Positions 11,970 through 23,018 of a stretch of 64,000 bases of DNA are shown piece after piece. Made by a program: the position numbers and the translations under genes. The stretch is from Albula goreensis (Eukaryota; Chordata; Actinopteri; Albuliformes; Albulidae): NCBI GenBank assembly GCA_022829145.1, contig CM040746.1, positions 23,924,332 to 23,988,331 of the forward strand. The letters run 5' to 3'. Each line of letters begins with the position of its first letter. Within the stretch, counting starts at the first letter, position 1. Under the pieces are notes generated by a model that saw nothing but the letters and a program-made list of their open reading frames with translations, searched no databases and had not been told where the DNA came from.

Positions 11970-12896
11970 ACTCTTTATACCTGTTCTCTTGGACCTGTCA
12001 TCTCTGCCCATGGATATGGATTGTCCTACCATTGTTATGCCGATGACACCCAACTCTTTCTCTCATTCTCTCCCACTGACTCACAGGTCTCCGCACGGAT
12101 CTCTGCTTGTCTCCAGGATATTCAGAGCTGGATGGACACCCACCATCTTAAGCTCAACCCAGACAAGTCAGAGCTCCTCTTCTTTCCTGCTCCATCTTCT
12201 TCATCACTGGACCTCTCCATCTCCCTGGGTGACACCATCCTGTCACCGTCTTCCTGTGCTATGAACCTCGGAGTGGTCTTTGACAACAAGCTGACCCTCT
12301 CTGAGAACATCGCAGCGGTGAGTCGGGCGTGCAGATTTTTCCTGTATAACATCAGGAGAATCCACCCCTTTCTCACCACCTGCTCCACACAGCTGCTAGT
12401 CCAAGCGACAGTACTCTCCCGCCTGGACTACTGCAACTCCCTCCTTGCTGGCCTTCCAGCATCTTCCATCCGACCTTTGCAGCTCATCCAGAATGCTGCT
12501 GCTGGTCTTCAACCTTCCCAGACGCACCCACGTCACTCCCCTCCTCGCCGACCTCCATTGGCTACCTGTCTCAGCTCGCATCAGATTCAAGACTTTGGTG
12601 CTTGCCTTCCAGGCTGTTAAGGGGGTGGCTCCGGCCTATCTTCAGAAGCTTATCAGACCCTACACGCCTGCCCATGCACTCCGTTCTGCGTCTTCAGCGT
12701 GCCTGGTGCCCCCGCCTCTCAATGCCTGCACCTCCCGCTCACGTCTGCTGTCTGTTCTGGCTCCCCGCTGGTGGAATGACCTTCCCACGGTAGTCATAAC
12801 AGCAGATAGTCTGCCCTCCTTCAAGCGCAGACTGAAGACTCACCTCTTCAGGATGCACCTCTCTCCTTCTCTCCCTAGCTTTCCTACTGAGCCTTA
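11970..12896 (+). pseudogene. Broken ORF2 (reverse transcriptase C-terminal part) of an L2-type LINE
   Basis: This is the remnant of the LINE polyprotein that copies LINE RNA into DNA at the nick. In the first frame a short lead-in (Leu-Gly-Pro-Val-Ile) is followed by CYADDTQLF. The YADD catalytic motif is at 12036-12047, and next comes the typical 'HHLKLNPDKSELLFF' stretch (about 12141-12188). Further on are the LGVVFDNKL motif, LDYCNSLLAGLP (about 12423-12458) and LQLIQNAAA. Near 12498-12506 the reading frame changes. The second frame then continues with RTHVTPLLADLHWLPV, RIRFKTLVLAF, APRWWNDLP and the end of the domain, stopping with TAA at 12894-12896. The shift is best explained by a small deletion in the GCT repeat. 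Apart from this one lesion the preserved part is open, so the copy is fairly young. A truncated, frameshifted copy has no expected function. Confidence 0.9.
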
Positions 12897-13131
12897 ATTT
12901 TTGCTGTAGCTACCTTAGGGTTATTACAATTGTTGTACCAGAGCTATTGTTTATTAATTGTTTCGTATGTTTTCTTTTTTTTTCCCTCAACAGGTCATCC
13001 ATAGGGTTCAGCCCTTTCTAACCCTACTGGCATTTGAGACTTGTACCCTTCCCTAGCACTTTAATAATCTTGTTCCCAAAGAAATGCACTTTGTGTTGTA
13101 AGTTGCTCTGGATAAGAGCGTCTGCCAAATG
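12897..13131 (+). other. LINE 3' untranslated region with conserved L2 3' block
   Basis: The stretch holds the T-rich 3' UTR and then the strongly conserved terminal sequence at about 13090-13127, centred on 'ctctggataagagcgtctg'. In fish L2 elements and in SINEs that borrow their machinery, this block is believed to be recognised by the LINE reverse transcriptase. A run of T at 12973-12982 is the only low-complexity part. Confidence 0.8.
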
Positions 13132-13160
13132 CCTGTAATGTAATGTAATGTAATGTAATG
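13132..13160 (+). repeat. (TAATG)n tail of the LINE
   Basis: About five TAATG units follow directly after the conserved L2 3' block. L2-type elements end in such short pentamer or heptamer tails and not in poly(A). This defines the 3' end of the insertion. Confidence 0.88.
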
Positions 13161-13209
13161 AATGCATGCATATAATACAACCTTTGTACTTTTCATAAAG
13201 AAAGATTAA

Positions 13210-13317
13210 GGTCACCATGTGTTAATGGTTTAGTTAGCATGAATTAATAAGTTGTTAATACCATAGTTAATGATTTGTTCATGTTCTTTAATGGAACCTT
13301 ATTGTGAAGTATTACCC
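13210..13317. mobile_element. Probable end of an old palindromic DNA-transposon-like repeat
   Basis: Bases 13216-13317 carry many GTTAAT/TTAGTTA/GTTCATG words and end in a block (about 13290-13317) like 'ggaaccttattgtgaagtat' followed by 'taccc'. I recognise a very similar terminal block, followed by GTTAAT-rich DNA, from abundant non-autonomous elements of fish genomes. The matching opposite end with its inverted block was not found, so this is partial. It lies right behind the LINE, with a related fragment in front of it at 11815-11844. Confidence 0.45.
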
Positions 13318-13875
13318 TTATGGCATGGTTTGATAAGGATGTTTTTACTGTCCCAGTTCTTGCACTTTGAAGGAAAAATAAACAGGTATTGATACAATGC
13401 AAGAGGCCACATCAATTAAAGTTGTGGCGGAAATATTGCACAGCTTAGTGATCACCTGCTAAACTCTTGACTGGAATCCTTTAGAGTTTTCTTGACTCAT
13501 TAGCACGATCTCAGCACAGAACAGAAGAGCAGGTAACTGTGACATTATTTATTTTCTGTGCTTACTGCCTCAAGGAAACAATAATGAAATGAAATGTTCA
13601 TTTTAGTATACATAAAAAACCATGAAGTGTATGCTCAGTTCATTGTGTTTCAGGAAGCAGTCCATAATTAAACTGAATTTGCAGTGGAGGGACCCAGTCA
13701 ACTTCATCAACTCAAGTTTTGTGGGCTGATGAAATTAGGTCACTGATATGAAAAATGTAACAATATTTTGATCTAATAAGCTTAGTTCATACCCTTGCTT
13801 CAATTTTCACTTTATTATTTAGTCTCAATTCAAACAATGTTAAAGTCCTGTATCTGCTGTAGGTTATGGCGACCC
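13318..13875. other. Unique non-coding interval
   Basis: AT-rich sequence. No gene, repeat or distinct motif cluster was recognised. Confidence 0.55.
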
Positions 13876-14095
13876 ACTCCAAAACAGTCACCTCTCCATG
13901 ATTACTGTGTCATGTTCTTAACTGTAAAAGTCAAAACTCCATGATTACTATTGCATTTTTTTGTCCTATTCTAAACTCCTCTCTCAATTACCAGAGTACA
14001 TCACTTTGCCCTGCAACAAACTCCAAAAAAGTCTTTTTTTCCATGATGGCATCCCTGTGTCCTGTTCTAAACTCCAAAAGTCCTTTGTCCAACAC
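13876..14095. repeat. Decayed tandem array, ~47-bp period
   Basis: The phrase 'aactccaaaagtc' recurs in degenerate form near 13875, 13919, 13972, 14019 and 14067. 'ctccatgatta' occurs near 13895 and 13937, with a further form at 14041, and 'tgtcctgttcta' type words lie between. Spacing is 44-53 bases, so about four or five diverged copies are present. Confidence 0.6.
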
Positions 14096-14117
14096 CTTTT
14101 TGCATGTGTACGCATGC

Positions 14118-14120
<3 letters not shown>

Positions 14121-14152
<32 letters not shown>
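14121..14152. repeat. (CA)n microsatellite
   Basis: About fifteen CA units, preceded by alternating purine-pyrimidine bases (TGTACGCATGCACACG). Confidence 0.96.
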
Positions 14153-14153
<1 letters not shown>

Positions 14154-14189
14154 TAAATAGCCTCATGTTTGCTTTGGTCACATTGCCCT

Positions 14190-14420
14190 TGTTCTTCTAG
14201 CAAGACTAGCTAGAGAGAGCCAGCTGGCTCTGGCATGGTGCCCGCCTGTCTCCCAGCAGCAGAGGGACCTGATAAATGGCACTGTGGAAAATCCCTGATG
14301 TCGGATGACGAATCATTCATCTCCTTGGACACACGGCATGTGGGTGTGGGCCATAGGCAAGCCACCTGTCTCCAGGTGCCTGTATCCTCACTGAGCAAAG
14401 AGTGCACATTGTGCACTTCT
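14190..14420. other. Candidate conserved non-coding element (unproven)
   Basis: GC-balanced unique sequence with retained CpGs (14302-14312, 14334) and a small palindrome 'gagccagctggctc' at 14217-14230. A 125-residue + frame (14235-14612) crosses it. It has no family signature and I do not call it a gene. Confidence 0.2.
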
Positions 14421-15919
14421 TCAGCCAAACTGCATGCCACCCCCATATTTCACACATGCGTCTTGTACAATGCCATTCCCTTACTGCACCTACAACTATG
14501 TACTGTCCTATACCATTCTGCTCCACTTATCAATGACCCAGGTCTAAAGTGGAGACTGTCCTGGGTACTCTGCTGTGCTGAACACTGTCTGAGCTACTGT
14601 AGTATACAATGACCCAGGTACAGTACTGTACTAGATCTTGGTTTTATGTTTTTTTTTTTCTTTTTAAACTGTGAGTAACCCATGGACTGCTTGGCTACAC
14701 ACAGTACCAGCTACTATTTGCTTAAATAAAAACAGGAACAAACTGAAATTACTGGAGAAAAGAAAAGTGAGCCAGAACATATCAGTACAGAAAATAAACT
14801 GCAAAAATGCCATTACATGAAATAATCATGTGATCTGTAAGGCGGCTCCTGAGACAAAAGAGAAAAGAGAAGTAGGGAGGGATGCTAGTTGTTTCATCCA
14901 TGAAGAAAATGTTCACTGCCTGGAACGTATTTATAGTTTCATTACAACTTCTCTGAGTCCAGTGCTACAATTCCCCCTCAATGCACTGGTGGGCTGGGGG
15001 ATCAGGAGAGCTTTCTGTGCAGAGAGACGTGGGAGGTGTATGGCAGGAAGAGGCAGCGTGTAATGTCCCCTAGATGGAGAACATGGAAATTCAATCAAAA
15101 GGTACTTTTGTGGAAGAAAAATGTGGAAGTGCGCTTCAGGAAGACAATGGCTGGAAATAGAGCTTGAAACTCTAGAGGATCAACCTCCCACAGTGAAGTA
15201 CAGAAAGAGAAGTCCTTTTGAGGGCCAGCACGCCAACCCCACTCCAGCACACATGCACAAGCACACACACATAGCAAGAACCATGTGTACACACGTGAGC
15301 AGGGTTGCTGACACAATGAACATTCGCAAACCAACATACTCATTTCTCAAAAACCATCAAATGCTCATATACACATGCATGCACACGCATAGAAAATGCA
15401 AAATTAGTTATTTGGTTTAACCTGCAGCTGCAAAGATCATATTCCCTAAGAAATCATTGCTGTACTCAGCAGAGTGACATCCCCTTGAAGAGGCACTCAC
15501 ATCATGCTTGGGCTCAACTTACTGCAGTTCTCCTGATTGATGTTACTGCAAACTGTGTGGCACGAAGTCCAATTGGACCTGTCATGCAGGGTTTGTGGTA
15601 TGTCTGATAATAACATGACCAGAGAACAGCCTGTTTAAACTCAACTACTACTAGTGCAGCTTCTGTGACTGACTCTGGTGATCCAGCAAAAAGTCTGCCC
15701 TCCTTTCCAGAAAATAATAATAGGGTCATATAGAATTTATGCGTATATACAACTCTTGGTTGAATGATTTGACTTGAGGCCTACAACTTTGTGGACATGA
15801 TATATCTTAGGGACAGTTTGCACTTAAGCGTGGTTCCAGTTAGGTAACAGAGGTGTGGTTGTTTATCTTTGTTAACATCAGCTATAGCTTTGCAGGGATG
15901 CTTTCTTTTGTGGATGGAT
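14421..15919. other. Non-coding interval with CA-rich patches
   Basis: No gene recognised. A degenerate CA-rich patch lies at about 15237-15395 ('acacatgcacaagcacacac' and similar), probably a decayed microsatellite. The rest is unique AT-rich DNA. Confidence 0.5.
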
Positions 15920-16180
15920 CTGGACACAGTCCAGAGAGGGCTGTATTTCCCCTACTCTGAGCTGAATGTGGCCCGGTGCCGCCTTGTTATTGCTAAAAAT
16001 GCAGATTGGACAGTGAGAGCGATCCCTTTCCAAACGCAGTTAGGACAGGCAGATGGAGGGTCCCCTGAGACCAAAGTTGCAAATAACTGGCAGCGCATCT
16101 TTTGAACATTTATTAAAACTCCAACTGCCAAAAGGCATCTGGACAGCCATGCCCGGAATGCATTTTCATAATTAATACAA
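15920..16180. other. Candidate conserved non-coding element (unproven)
   Basis: Unique sequence with retained CpGs (15973-15980, 16021, 16035) and a homeodomain-like TCATAATTAATAC at about 16166. No repeat or splice-framed exon was seen. Confidence 0.22.
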
Positions 16181-16479
16181 AATATGCTAGGACTGGCTTT
16201 TTTGAGATTGAAAGGTTCTCATGTAGGCACAGACTATTCAATTGAAAATATATAAGTGCGATGCAAAAAGTTGAAAATAGCATGTGACACTGAAAGGAGC
16301 CAGCAGTATTCATTCAGTATAAAACAATATTGGGTTGTTTTGATTGACAGTACTAAGCACTCTCACTTGACAGTTAATGAATCCAGTTCTGAAATATAAT
16401 ATTTGTGTGTGCACAAAGGCTATGTAACTTGCATGCTACTGACCTTTAGAAAGTGAGCTACACATTCTGTGCCAATGAA

Positions 16480-16960
16480 GGCTCGCAAATCAAGCATGCT
16501 ACCTGTGAGAGCACAGACATGAGCCCATGAGTTTCCCTTCGCAAAAAGGTCCTCTCCCCCTCATCTTTACCTGTTTGCAAATCTCGCGCTTGAAAAATAT
16601 TTGGAATGCAGGAACAGATGCAGAGACATTTAGAGAGGAAGTTGTTTGTCGTTAGCAGAGGATAATATTGAGGCGGGACCAGCAACAGCACTGGCTGGCA
16701 CATCACCCGCCCGCTTGAGGCAAAGAGGACTAATGGAAAGCAGATTTGTCCACTCTGCGTCCGGCCGTTTATCCACCATCTGGGGAATGAGTTGGTGCCA
16801 CTGGCAGGATCACCTGTTGGACTGAGACCTGAGGCATTGCTGGATGCTTCTCTACTTAGCGTAGCAGCACAGACGGTGGAGTGGAGACACACTCCGGAAC
16901 CCATCCCCTCCCACTCAAACTGCAGACTGCCACAGTTCTACTCAAAAAGGGGAAAAATTA
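16480..16960. other. Candidate conserved non-coding element; long chance frame on - strand
   Basis: Unique, with CpG islets at about 16583-16590 (CTCGCGC), 16672-16674, 16708-16713 and 16757-16767 (GCGTCCGGCCG), and a GTTTGCAAATC word at about 16571. A 148-residue open frame on the - strand (16458-16904), one of the two longest in the window, crosses it. Its Ser/Cys/Leu-rich translation shows no domain and no splice context. It is more likely chance in a GC-balanced island. Confidence 0.27.
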
Positions 16961-17336
16961 CTTTTCGTTTTGACAGTTTCAGGAAGCAGAATAGACATAT
17001 TGCTGTATTCTGTAGAAAACGTGTCCATTGATGGGAGTGTGCTACACCTGCCATATAATCTCTAATAGGCAGGTTGGAGCCTTTTCTTTTTGAACTTTTT
17101 AATTTTTTTTTTCTTCTCAGACCACTCATAATGTCCAGAAAGGTTCTTAGTGAAGAAATTTGATTATGGCCTACATTTGCAACCATATTTGTGGTGAGTA
17201 GGAGAGGGAATTAGGGTCGTTGTGTGCTATTGATGAACCGATGAAAAATATAAAATGCTGCTTTGGTACTATGCATTTTTGCTACTTTATATGCTGAATG
17301 TTTGTTTTGCAAATGCATATTTGTGAATGTATGCCT

Positions 17337-17338
<2 letters not shown>

Positions 17339-17382
<44 letters not shown>

Positions 17383-17413
17383 ATGCGTGCGTGCGTACGC
17401 ATGCGTGTGCGTG

Positions 17414-17444
<31 letters not shown>

Positions 17445-17456
17445 CTGTGTGTCTCT
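17339..17456. repeat. (GT)n compound microsatellite with a Z-DNA-prone core
   Basis: A run of about twenty GT units passes into 'gcatgcgtgcgtgcgtacgc' and then 'atgcgtgtgcgtgc', followed by a second GT run. From 17339 to 17414 purines and pyrimidines alternate without a single break. The second run has interruptions (CC, CT). Confidence 0.95.
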
Positions 17457-18329
17457 TTGTCTAAATGTGGGTTCATCTGAGAAATGCTGAGCTCCCTTTG
17501 GGGTTGTCATGTACTGCTGTACTGTGCATGTTGATGTTATTCAGCAGCTAATTAAGGCTGGCCCATTACTGGCAAGGTATCGGGGATCAATACAGGCTTC
17601 AGTGACATGCTTTCTGTCTTGTGAGCAGCTAGGGGGAGATTTCTAATTTTTGGATTCCCACCATCTCTACAGCTCAGTGCTTAGTAGAAACATAGAGTCC
17701 CATGTTACCCCAGAAGAATCCCAGCAAGAGCCCTAATTATGCACCTCCAGAAGGAGTTGGCAGGATAGGGTGCACAAAAATCTATCAGGAATCCACTACC
17801 CCCTACCCCTAAACTGTAAGGGAGGCCTCTTCCTGCAAAAGTCTGACACTTGTCTCGGCACGGGTGCTCTGCTGTGAGACTTAGCAGCACTGTTGTGGAA
17901 CAATGAGTACAGTGAGGCCAGTTAATTGTTGTCACTTGCAATCAAGCTGTGGAAGAGAATCCCAGCAGCTTCACCATCAGTCCAGCAGTTCAGGTCTAAC
18001 CCACCAATAACCCCCACCCTTGCAAGAGAACACTAACTGTAACAAACCAGTCCAATTAATGGGCTTGCATGCTACTGAATGTGTGTCTATTTGTTGTGTG
18101 TGTGTGTGCATTAAAGAGAGAGTGAGAGAAAACTTTGCATACATTACTGTAGTATTATCTATAGATATTAAATGTTCTGTTCCTTTCAACAAAAAAATCA
18201 GTAATAGGAGTTTGACTGAGTATTTTTAAAAGTGTGAACCAGTAAATATTTTTAAAACACATGTTGTCTACGTGTGGACAGAGGTTGTAAGAAAAAAACA
18301 TGGTCAAAGGACATGGGTCTTCATCTGGA
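17457..18329. other. Unique non-coding interval
   Basis: A more structured stretch lies at about 17500-17640 (CAGCAGCTAATTAAGGCTGG near 17542), perhaps a small regulatory element. A short (TG)n lies at 18096-18109. No gene recognised. Confidence 0.45.
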
Positions 18330-18700
18330 GGTAAGGCATAATGTCAACGTGGTAACGTGTGTCAAAAGCCCCACCTCGTCTGATACCTGCCCCCTCCCAC
18401 ACACCAACCGTCTCGCTGACACGTCCTCCATCAATTTCTGTCTGCAAGAATAATTCCCACACTGACCTGGCTGTCACACGTGGACAAATCAGGCCCTCCA
18501 TGTTTTATTTATGACTGTTTTATGAATAAATGTCCTCTGCACTCCTGACACTCATAAATCGCCGGGCGCGCAGTTATGGAGCGCCGAGCTGCCGGTTCTC
18601 TGGACTCTAAATCATGACAGGCAGGGCAGGGTCTTTGCCGACAGCATTAACACAGCTGCCTCAACTGCGACAGGAAATGACATCGAAAGAACGACTAAAC
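18330..18700. other. Candidate conserved non-coding element with CpG-dense core (unproven)
   Basis: Seven or more CpGs fall between about 18559 and 18596 (around CGCCGGGCGCGCAG and GAGCGCCGAG). Such density is unusual in this AT-rich window, where CpG is otherwise scarce. TTTATGAATAAATG and CTCATAAATCG words precede it. It is too short to be a normal CpG island and no promoter elements were recognised. Confidence 0.32.
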
Positions 18701-19559
18701 TGCTTCAGGGCCTTCCCCTTTCTGTGCTTTGAGGAAAAAAAAAACATAAATTAAAATAGTCCGTAGTTGGGTCATTTTACAGTCGTAAAGGCTGGGATTA
18801 TTGTCTTGACATCTGATTCCTCTGGTTCCAATTTGGGCTGTTTCTTTTACTCCAGACAAATATTGTTTCTTTGAGTTAAAGCTCAATATATTCCCGTGAA
18901 TTCTGAACACAATTGACAATTTGGTCCATGGAAGGTGAACCTACTTTTTAAAGTTTGTGAAATATATAATAATATTACTTAACAGCAGGAACATTGAGTT
19001 ATCCTTCTGTTAGAGGGAAACTGTAAAATCCCATTGTTCTGGGTGAGCTAAGGCATTGATGATTGGGGTTAAGAAAGCATATGGGTGTTAGGTACCACAC
19101 TTTTTGCACCACATATGTTCAATTTTTGTTTCTCATTGTAAACCACACTGGGTTTGGTCCTTGTTTTATAAGTGCATGTTAAAGATATATACATATAATT
19201 AAGTTATGCCTTTTTAAAAGTAATGTTTGTGTCCTTTGTTCAGCTTTCTTTTAGCTATTGAATTTACCAAGTACTATAACATAAAAATGTGTGCAGATTG
19301 CAAAAAAAGACATGCTACAGATGGCTAACATAAAACAGCATGTGTTTTGGATGTTAGTTAAGCTGTTATTTACACAATGATTTGTGATAATTTAGAGCTG
19401 TCAGTAAATAAGGTGTTTTAAGTATTCATTCCAGTATGTATATTAACTGCTACATACTGCCTGTGTTCACTGTCAGAGATGAAGTTTGTGCTTTTAATTT
19501 TAGGATCTACAGTATGTAGAAGCTGTTTAGTGTTTGTGTTGTGTCCTCCTCCGTGGGTG
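18701..19559. other. AT-rich unique non-coding interval
   Basis: Contains A-runs (18736-18745) and AT-rich DNA. No gene, tandem repeat or transposon end was recognised. Confidence 0.55.
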
Positions 19560-20060
19560 GCATGTCTGTTTTTTACATGAAAAGCTCAGCATGCGTTGTT
19601 CCTGCAGTCCATGAGCCTGCAAACGGCACATAGACTTTGCTAAGCAGTGATTCGTACTTCCCTTCTTCCTTTCCTTTTGAAAGATTAAAAGATTACTACA
19701 CCCCCGACCTCCCCAAATTCTTCACGCTAAAAAGGGTGCACAGGATTGGGTGGGGACAGTGAATGGTAATGAGCGACTCCTCTTTCCGGTTCAGTGTGTG
19801 CAGGACGGGCAGTGGGAAGGGAGCAGTGTGGGACTGCAGGCCATAATCATCCTGTTTGTTCACAGCCCGACGCGTTTTATTATTTAAATCTCTTTAGGCA
19901 GAAAGGGCTGAGAGCGTCTCATTTTCCCATTTTCCTGTCATGTTGGGTTTGTCACCGTAAATGCTCCACTCTGTAATTTTCTCTTTTTTACTTTCCTTTT
20001 TTTAAATCAAGGAAGAGAGAGGGGGTGGGGATGAGGGTGAGGACAACTTTGGATGGGCAA
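19560..20060. other. Candidate conserved non-coding element (unproven)
   Basis: Unique, GC-balanced to 19900, with GACGCGTTTTATTATTTAAAT at about 19869 and an ATGGTAATGAGCGACTCC stretch near 19762. No open frame of note. A purine-rich patch lies at 20010-20045. Confidence 0.28.
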
Positions 20061-20834
20061 AGGAGATCCCCACATATGAAAGGGGAAAAAGTCATCTTCT
20101 GCATGCTGAAAGATTACATTTTCAAGGAGATGCCCACAAGCATAGTATCCCACATATCAGCATGACAAGAAATGTATCATGTGAAGTCTAAATATACAAA
20201 CAATTAATTATGCATGAGGAAGTTTTATTTAACAGCAAAATGAAAATGTCAAACCAATGAAGATATCTTTAAAAAAAGCCATATATAAAAATAAAAGATA
20301 AATAAATGCTGGCAGACCGACATGCTCAATGCATTGCAACCATGCTGTGGCATGAGATAAAAGCATCAGCAGAGGCAGGGAAAACTCAGTCAGTTGTACA
20401 GGAACCTGCGCTCATGACTGTGTGGGATCTAATGACCTGTCCTTTTATTGAATGTACACCATGACAGGGATACTGTAGAAGTGTGTTTGCTAAGCCTTGA
20501 AATAAGAAATGTTTGAAGGATGTATTTTCTCCTATTTCCTTCCCCAGTCAGAACATCTGCACAATATCACATTGCTTTGACTCATATTGTATTGCATACA
20601 AGCAGTCCTTGTAGCATTTTTTAAAGGCCAAATTTTGCACTTGAAATGTATATATTATTGTCATAATTGTATTTCACCAGAGAAGGACTAGCTATCACTA
20701 AGTCTTTAGTAGATAAAAGTTTTACAGTGCAATGGATCATAAGTGGATGAAGTTTAATATATCTATAATATAAAACTGTTAGGATATATTACATTTTTGC
20801 TCATGATTGAATGAGTTATATCATATGTGTGCGA
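20061..20834. other. Unique non-coding interval
   Basis: AT-rich sequence without recognised genes or repeats. Bases 20330-20460 are slightly more balanced. Confidence 0.5.
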
Positions 20835-20905
20835 TAATGACTGACCTAATGTGTGTCTGACCATGACTGAATTGATGAGTGTGTGACTCACTGAGATTGG
20901 ATAGT
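20800..20905. repeat. Decayed short tandem array, ~25-bp period
   Basis: 'atgactgacctaatgtgtgt' and 'atgactgaattgatgagtgt' start 26 bases apart (about 20837 and 20863). More degenerate relatives lie before (near 20803) and after (near 20886). About three to four copies remain. Confidence 0.45.
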
Positions 20906-22915
20906 TAAAAGAGCAACCCTGATACATACTTCAGAAGTGACCCTGTGAAAACTCTTCCAAATTACTCCAATTGTCTCTATGCTTCCAATTCTACAGTAAG
21001 GTACTCATTTGCCAGTAATTATCCTATAGTGGCCTGCTACCCTATCAAGGGTTATATGTGTGCATTGATCATCCTCTTAGCTACATCATTACATTCTCCA
21101 CTATTTACTTTTATATTATCTCCAGCCTCACTTTCTTCAGTCTTTTAAGACTTTAATTAACTTGAATGGTTACACTGTGTGGGTTTATATAGATATGCAT
21201 GTCTGCACTGTTTGTTGCCTATGTTACAGTTGGCACAATGAAAGGAAGCTACAAATGTAGATATGAAACAGCAAGTGCCAAAGGCTTACCGCAGTGTATA
21301 AATGAGAACATTCATTATTATATAGTAATTCACTGGCATTTAAATTCCACTGAAACAGCTGGCTGTGTGAGATTCAGTTTCTACCTCATTTCTAGGTCAA
21401 TAAACCTACAGTTTCTCTGGTGCCATAAGAGGGTACTCATCTTTTTTTTTTTTCCCCATAAACACCCAGTATGAATTCAGGTTATGAAGGTAAAGGGGCA
21501 GTATTCATACTATCTTGTTGTAAAGAAACAGATTTAAATCAGAGAGAAGGACAATGCATTTTGCACAAACAAAAGGTAAACCTGAGTTCTCAAAGAGAAA
21601 TAACGTTGCACCTTATAAATTCTTCTCTAATCCCTTTAGGCCACAGACAAAAGCCGTGATGAAAAGCTCTCAGCTTGAGTGCATATATATTCTGTTCCAG
21701 ACTGTTAAGTGTCAGACTCCTGGTGGCACGAGTTAAAGAGGAAACAACAAACACATATGGGGCAACAGCGTGGGAGACATAACACAGGGTACTGTCAGCA
21801 AGAGGTAAATGTCCTGAACATCTGTACAGTCTGTGAAAAAAAGAGAGGAGGTGAGTGTGTCTTGACTCATAAGTAGCTCCCTTGCACAATGGAGACTCCA
21901 CAAAAACTTCAGAGACCAGCAGTGAGGCATCATTACTTCAGCAGTGTCCCGAACATTAATTGTCCCGCTAACAGTTATAACGGGTTTTTCCTTTTATTTC
22001 CCACTGTGTAGCTGCCAGTCTCAGCCTCAAACTGCACATAGAGGAGCCTGTGTACTGTATTCTGTTGGAGCTGCTTTTAGTTATTCCTACAAGCATAATT
22101 ATTTATTTCTTTGTTCAACATGCAGTACCCTGGGCACTTTTCAGAATGGTATTGGACTCCTGGTGCAGAATAAAGTGCACAAATTCAATTTACAATTTAA
22201 ACAGAGTTCAAAAAATGGGAACATATCTTATAATTTGTCATGGGGTACACTGTGAAGGTACTGATCTCTAAATGTAGGGTCTGATTATGGGAAGGGACCC
22301 CTAAGTAGTCAGGTTGGCTGCACACAGCATGTCTTACCTGTTTTTTGTAGCAAACAACCACAAAGGGCGCATGAAGGCAGAGGGGTAGAAAACTAAGGAG
22401 CGCAGCACAGTTCTGCTTTAATGGTAGAGCTAAAAACAGCCTCTCTTGTTCCAGGTGCTATGTGCCACTCTTCGCTCAAACAAAACGAGAAGTACATTCT
22501 TTTTAAAAATGGATACAATTTTGTTGGTATTTATGAAATGGAGAGCTCTGCCTGGACAGGGTGAATACACATTCCTGTTATACTGTGCCCATGCAGATAC
22601 TCCATCCTGAGTATTAGTGCAAAATTACCTGTTTTCCACATTCCTCTCCCACTCATTTCATTGGTTCTTCAATAATCATAACACAAAGACAGGGAAGGAG
22701 TGAGGAGAAGCACACCCAGGGGAAATAAAAAGGGGGATGACTGGAGGATGGAAATGGAAGAGTGTCTCTTTTTCTGCTCTCTGTGTGAGATCCTGACCTG
22801 CCCTTCACTTTACAGACTAGCACATATCCACACAGCTTTTATTTACTCTGCCATGTGGATGTTATTTGAAGGTATCATAAAAGTAAGAGAAAGAGGCTGA
22901 CTTTGGGGGCTGTAC
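20906..22915. other. Unique non-coding interval
   Basis: No gene or transposon recognised over 2 kb. A T-run lies at 21442-21453. Several 60-100-residue frames on both strands overlap each other and lack any family signature. Confidence 0.5.
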
Positions 22916-22980
22916 GGGTCTGTGTTTATGGGGTGGGGTTGGGAATGGGTCTGTGTTTATGGGGTGGGGTTGGGGAATGG
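22916..22980 (+). repeat. Tandem duplication of a 31-bp G-rich unit
   Basis: Units at 22916-22946 and 22947-22978 are identical except for one extra G in the second. Each contains GGGGTGGGGTTGGG, and together with the following GGG they fit the pattern of four G-runs of three or more with loops of one to seven bases. Near identity shows a recent duplication, unlike the other arrays here. Confidence 0.93.
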
Positions 22981-22983
22981 GAT

Positions 22984-22984
<1 letters not shown>

Positions 22985-23014
<30 letters not shown>
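22985..23014. repeat. (TG)n microsatellite
   Basis: About fifteen TG units directly after the G-rich duplication. Confidence 0.95.

Positions 23015-23018
<4 letters not shown>

Larger units (their letters stand above)
11957..13151 (+). mobile_element. 5'-truncated L2/Maui-type non-LTR retrotransposon
   Basis: The element begins inside the reverse-transcriptase domain, just before the catalytic YADD motif, and runs through the C-terminal part of ORF2, a 3' UTR, and a 3' tail. The tail has 'ttgctctggataagagcgtc' followed by 'tgccaaatg' and (TAATG)n. A 5' truncation with an intact 3' end is the usual product of target-primed reverse transcription. The 5' junction is approximate: L2-like protein similarity starts near 11970, and what lies upstream is AT-rich host-like DNA. 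No clear target-site duplication was found. The endonuclease and the N-terminal fingers of the transcriptase are absent, so this copy cannot move by itself. Clade assignment rests on my recognition of the protein and the 3' end. A related CR1-group name is possible. Confidence 0.9.

Noticed and set aside
13891..14095. CRISPR-like array from repeated 'ctccatgatta' words
   Set aside because: Repeats are diverged, spacers are not unique, and the DNA is vertebrate. It is a decayed tandem array.
16458..16904. 148-residue open frame on the - strand
   Set aside because: No domain, no splice context, odd composition. It lies in a GC-balanced island where long frames occur by chance.
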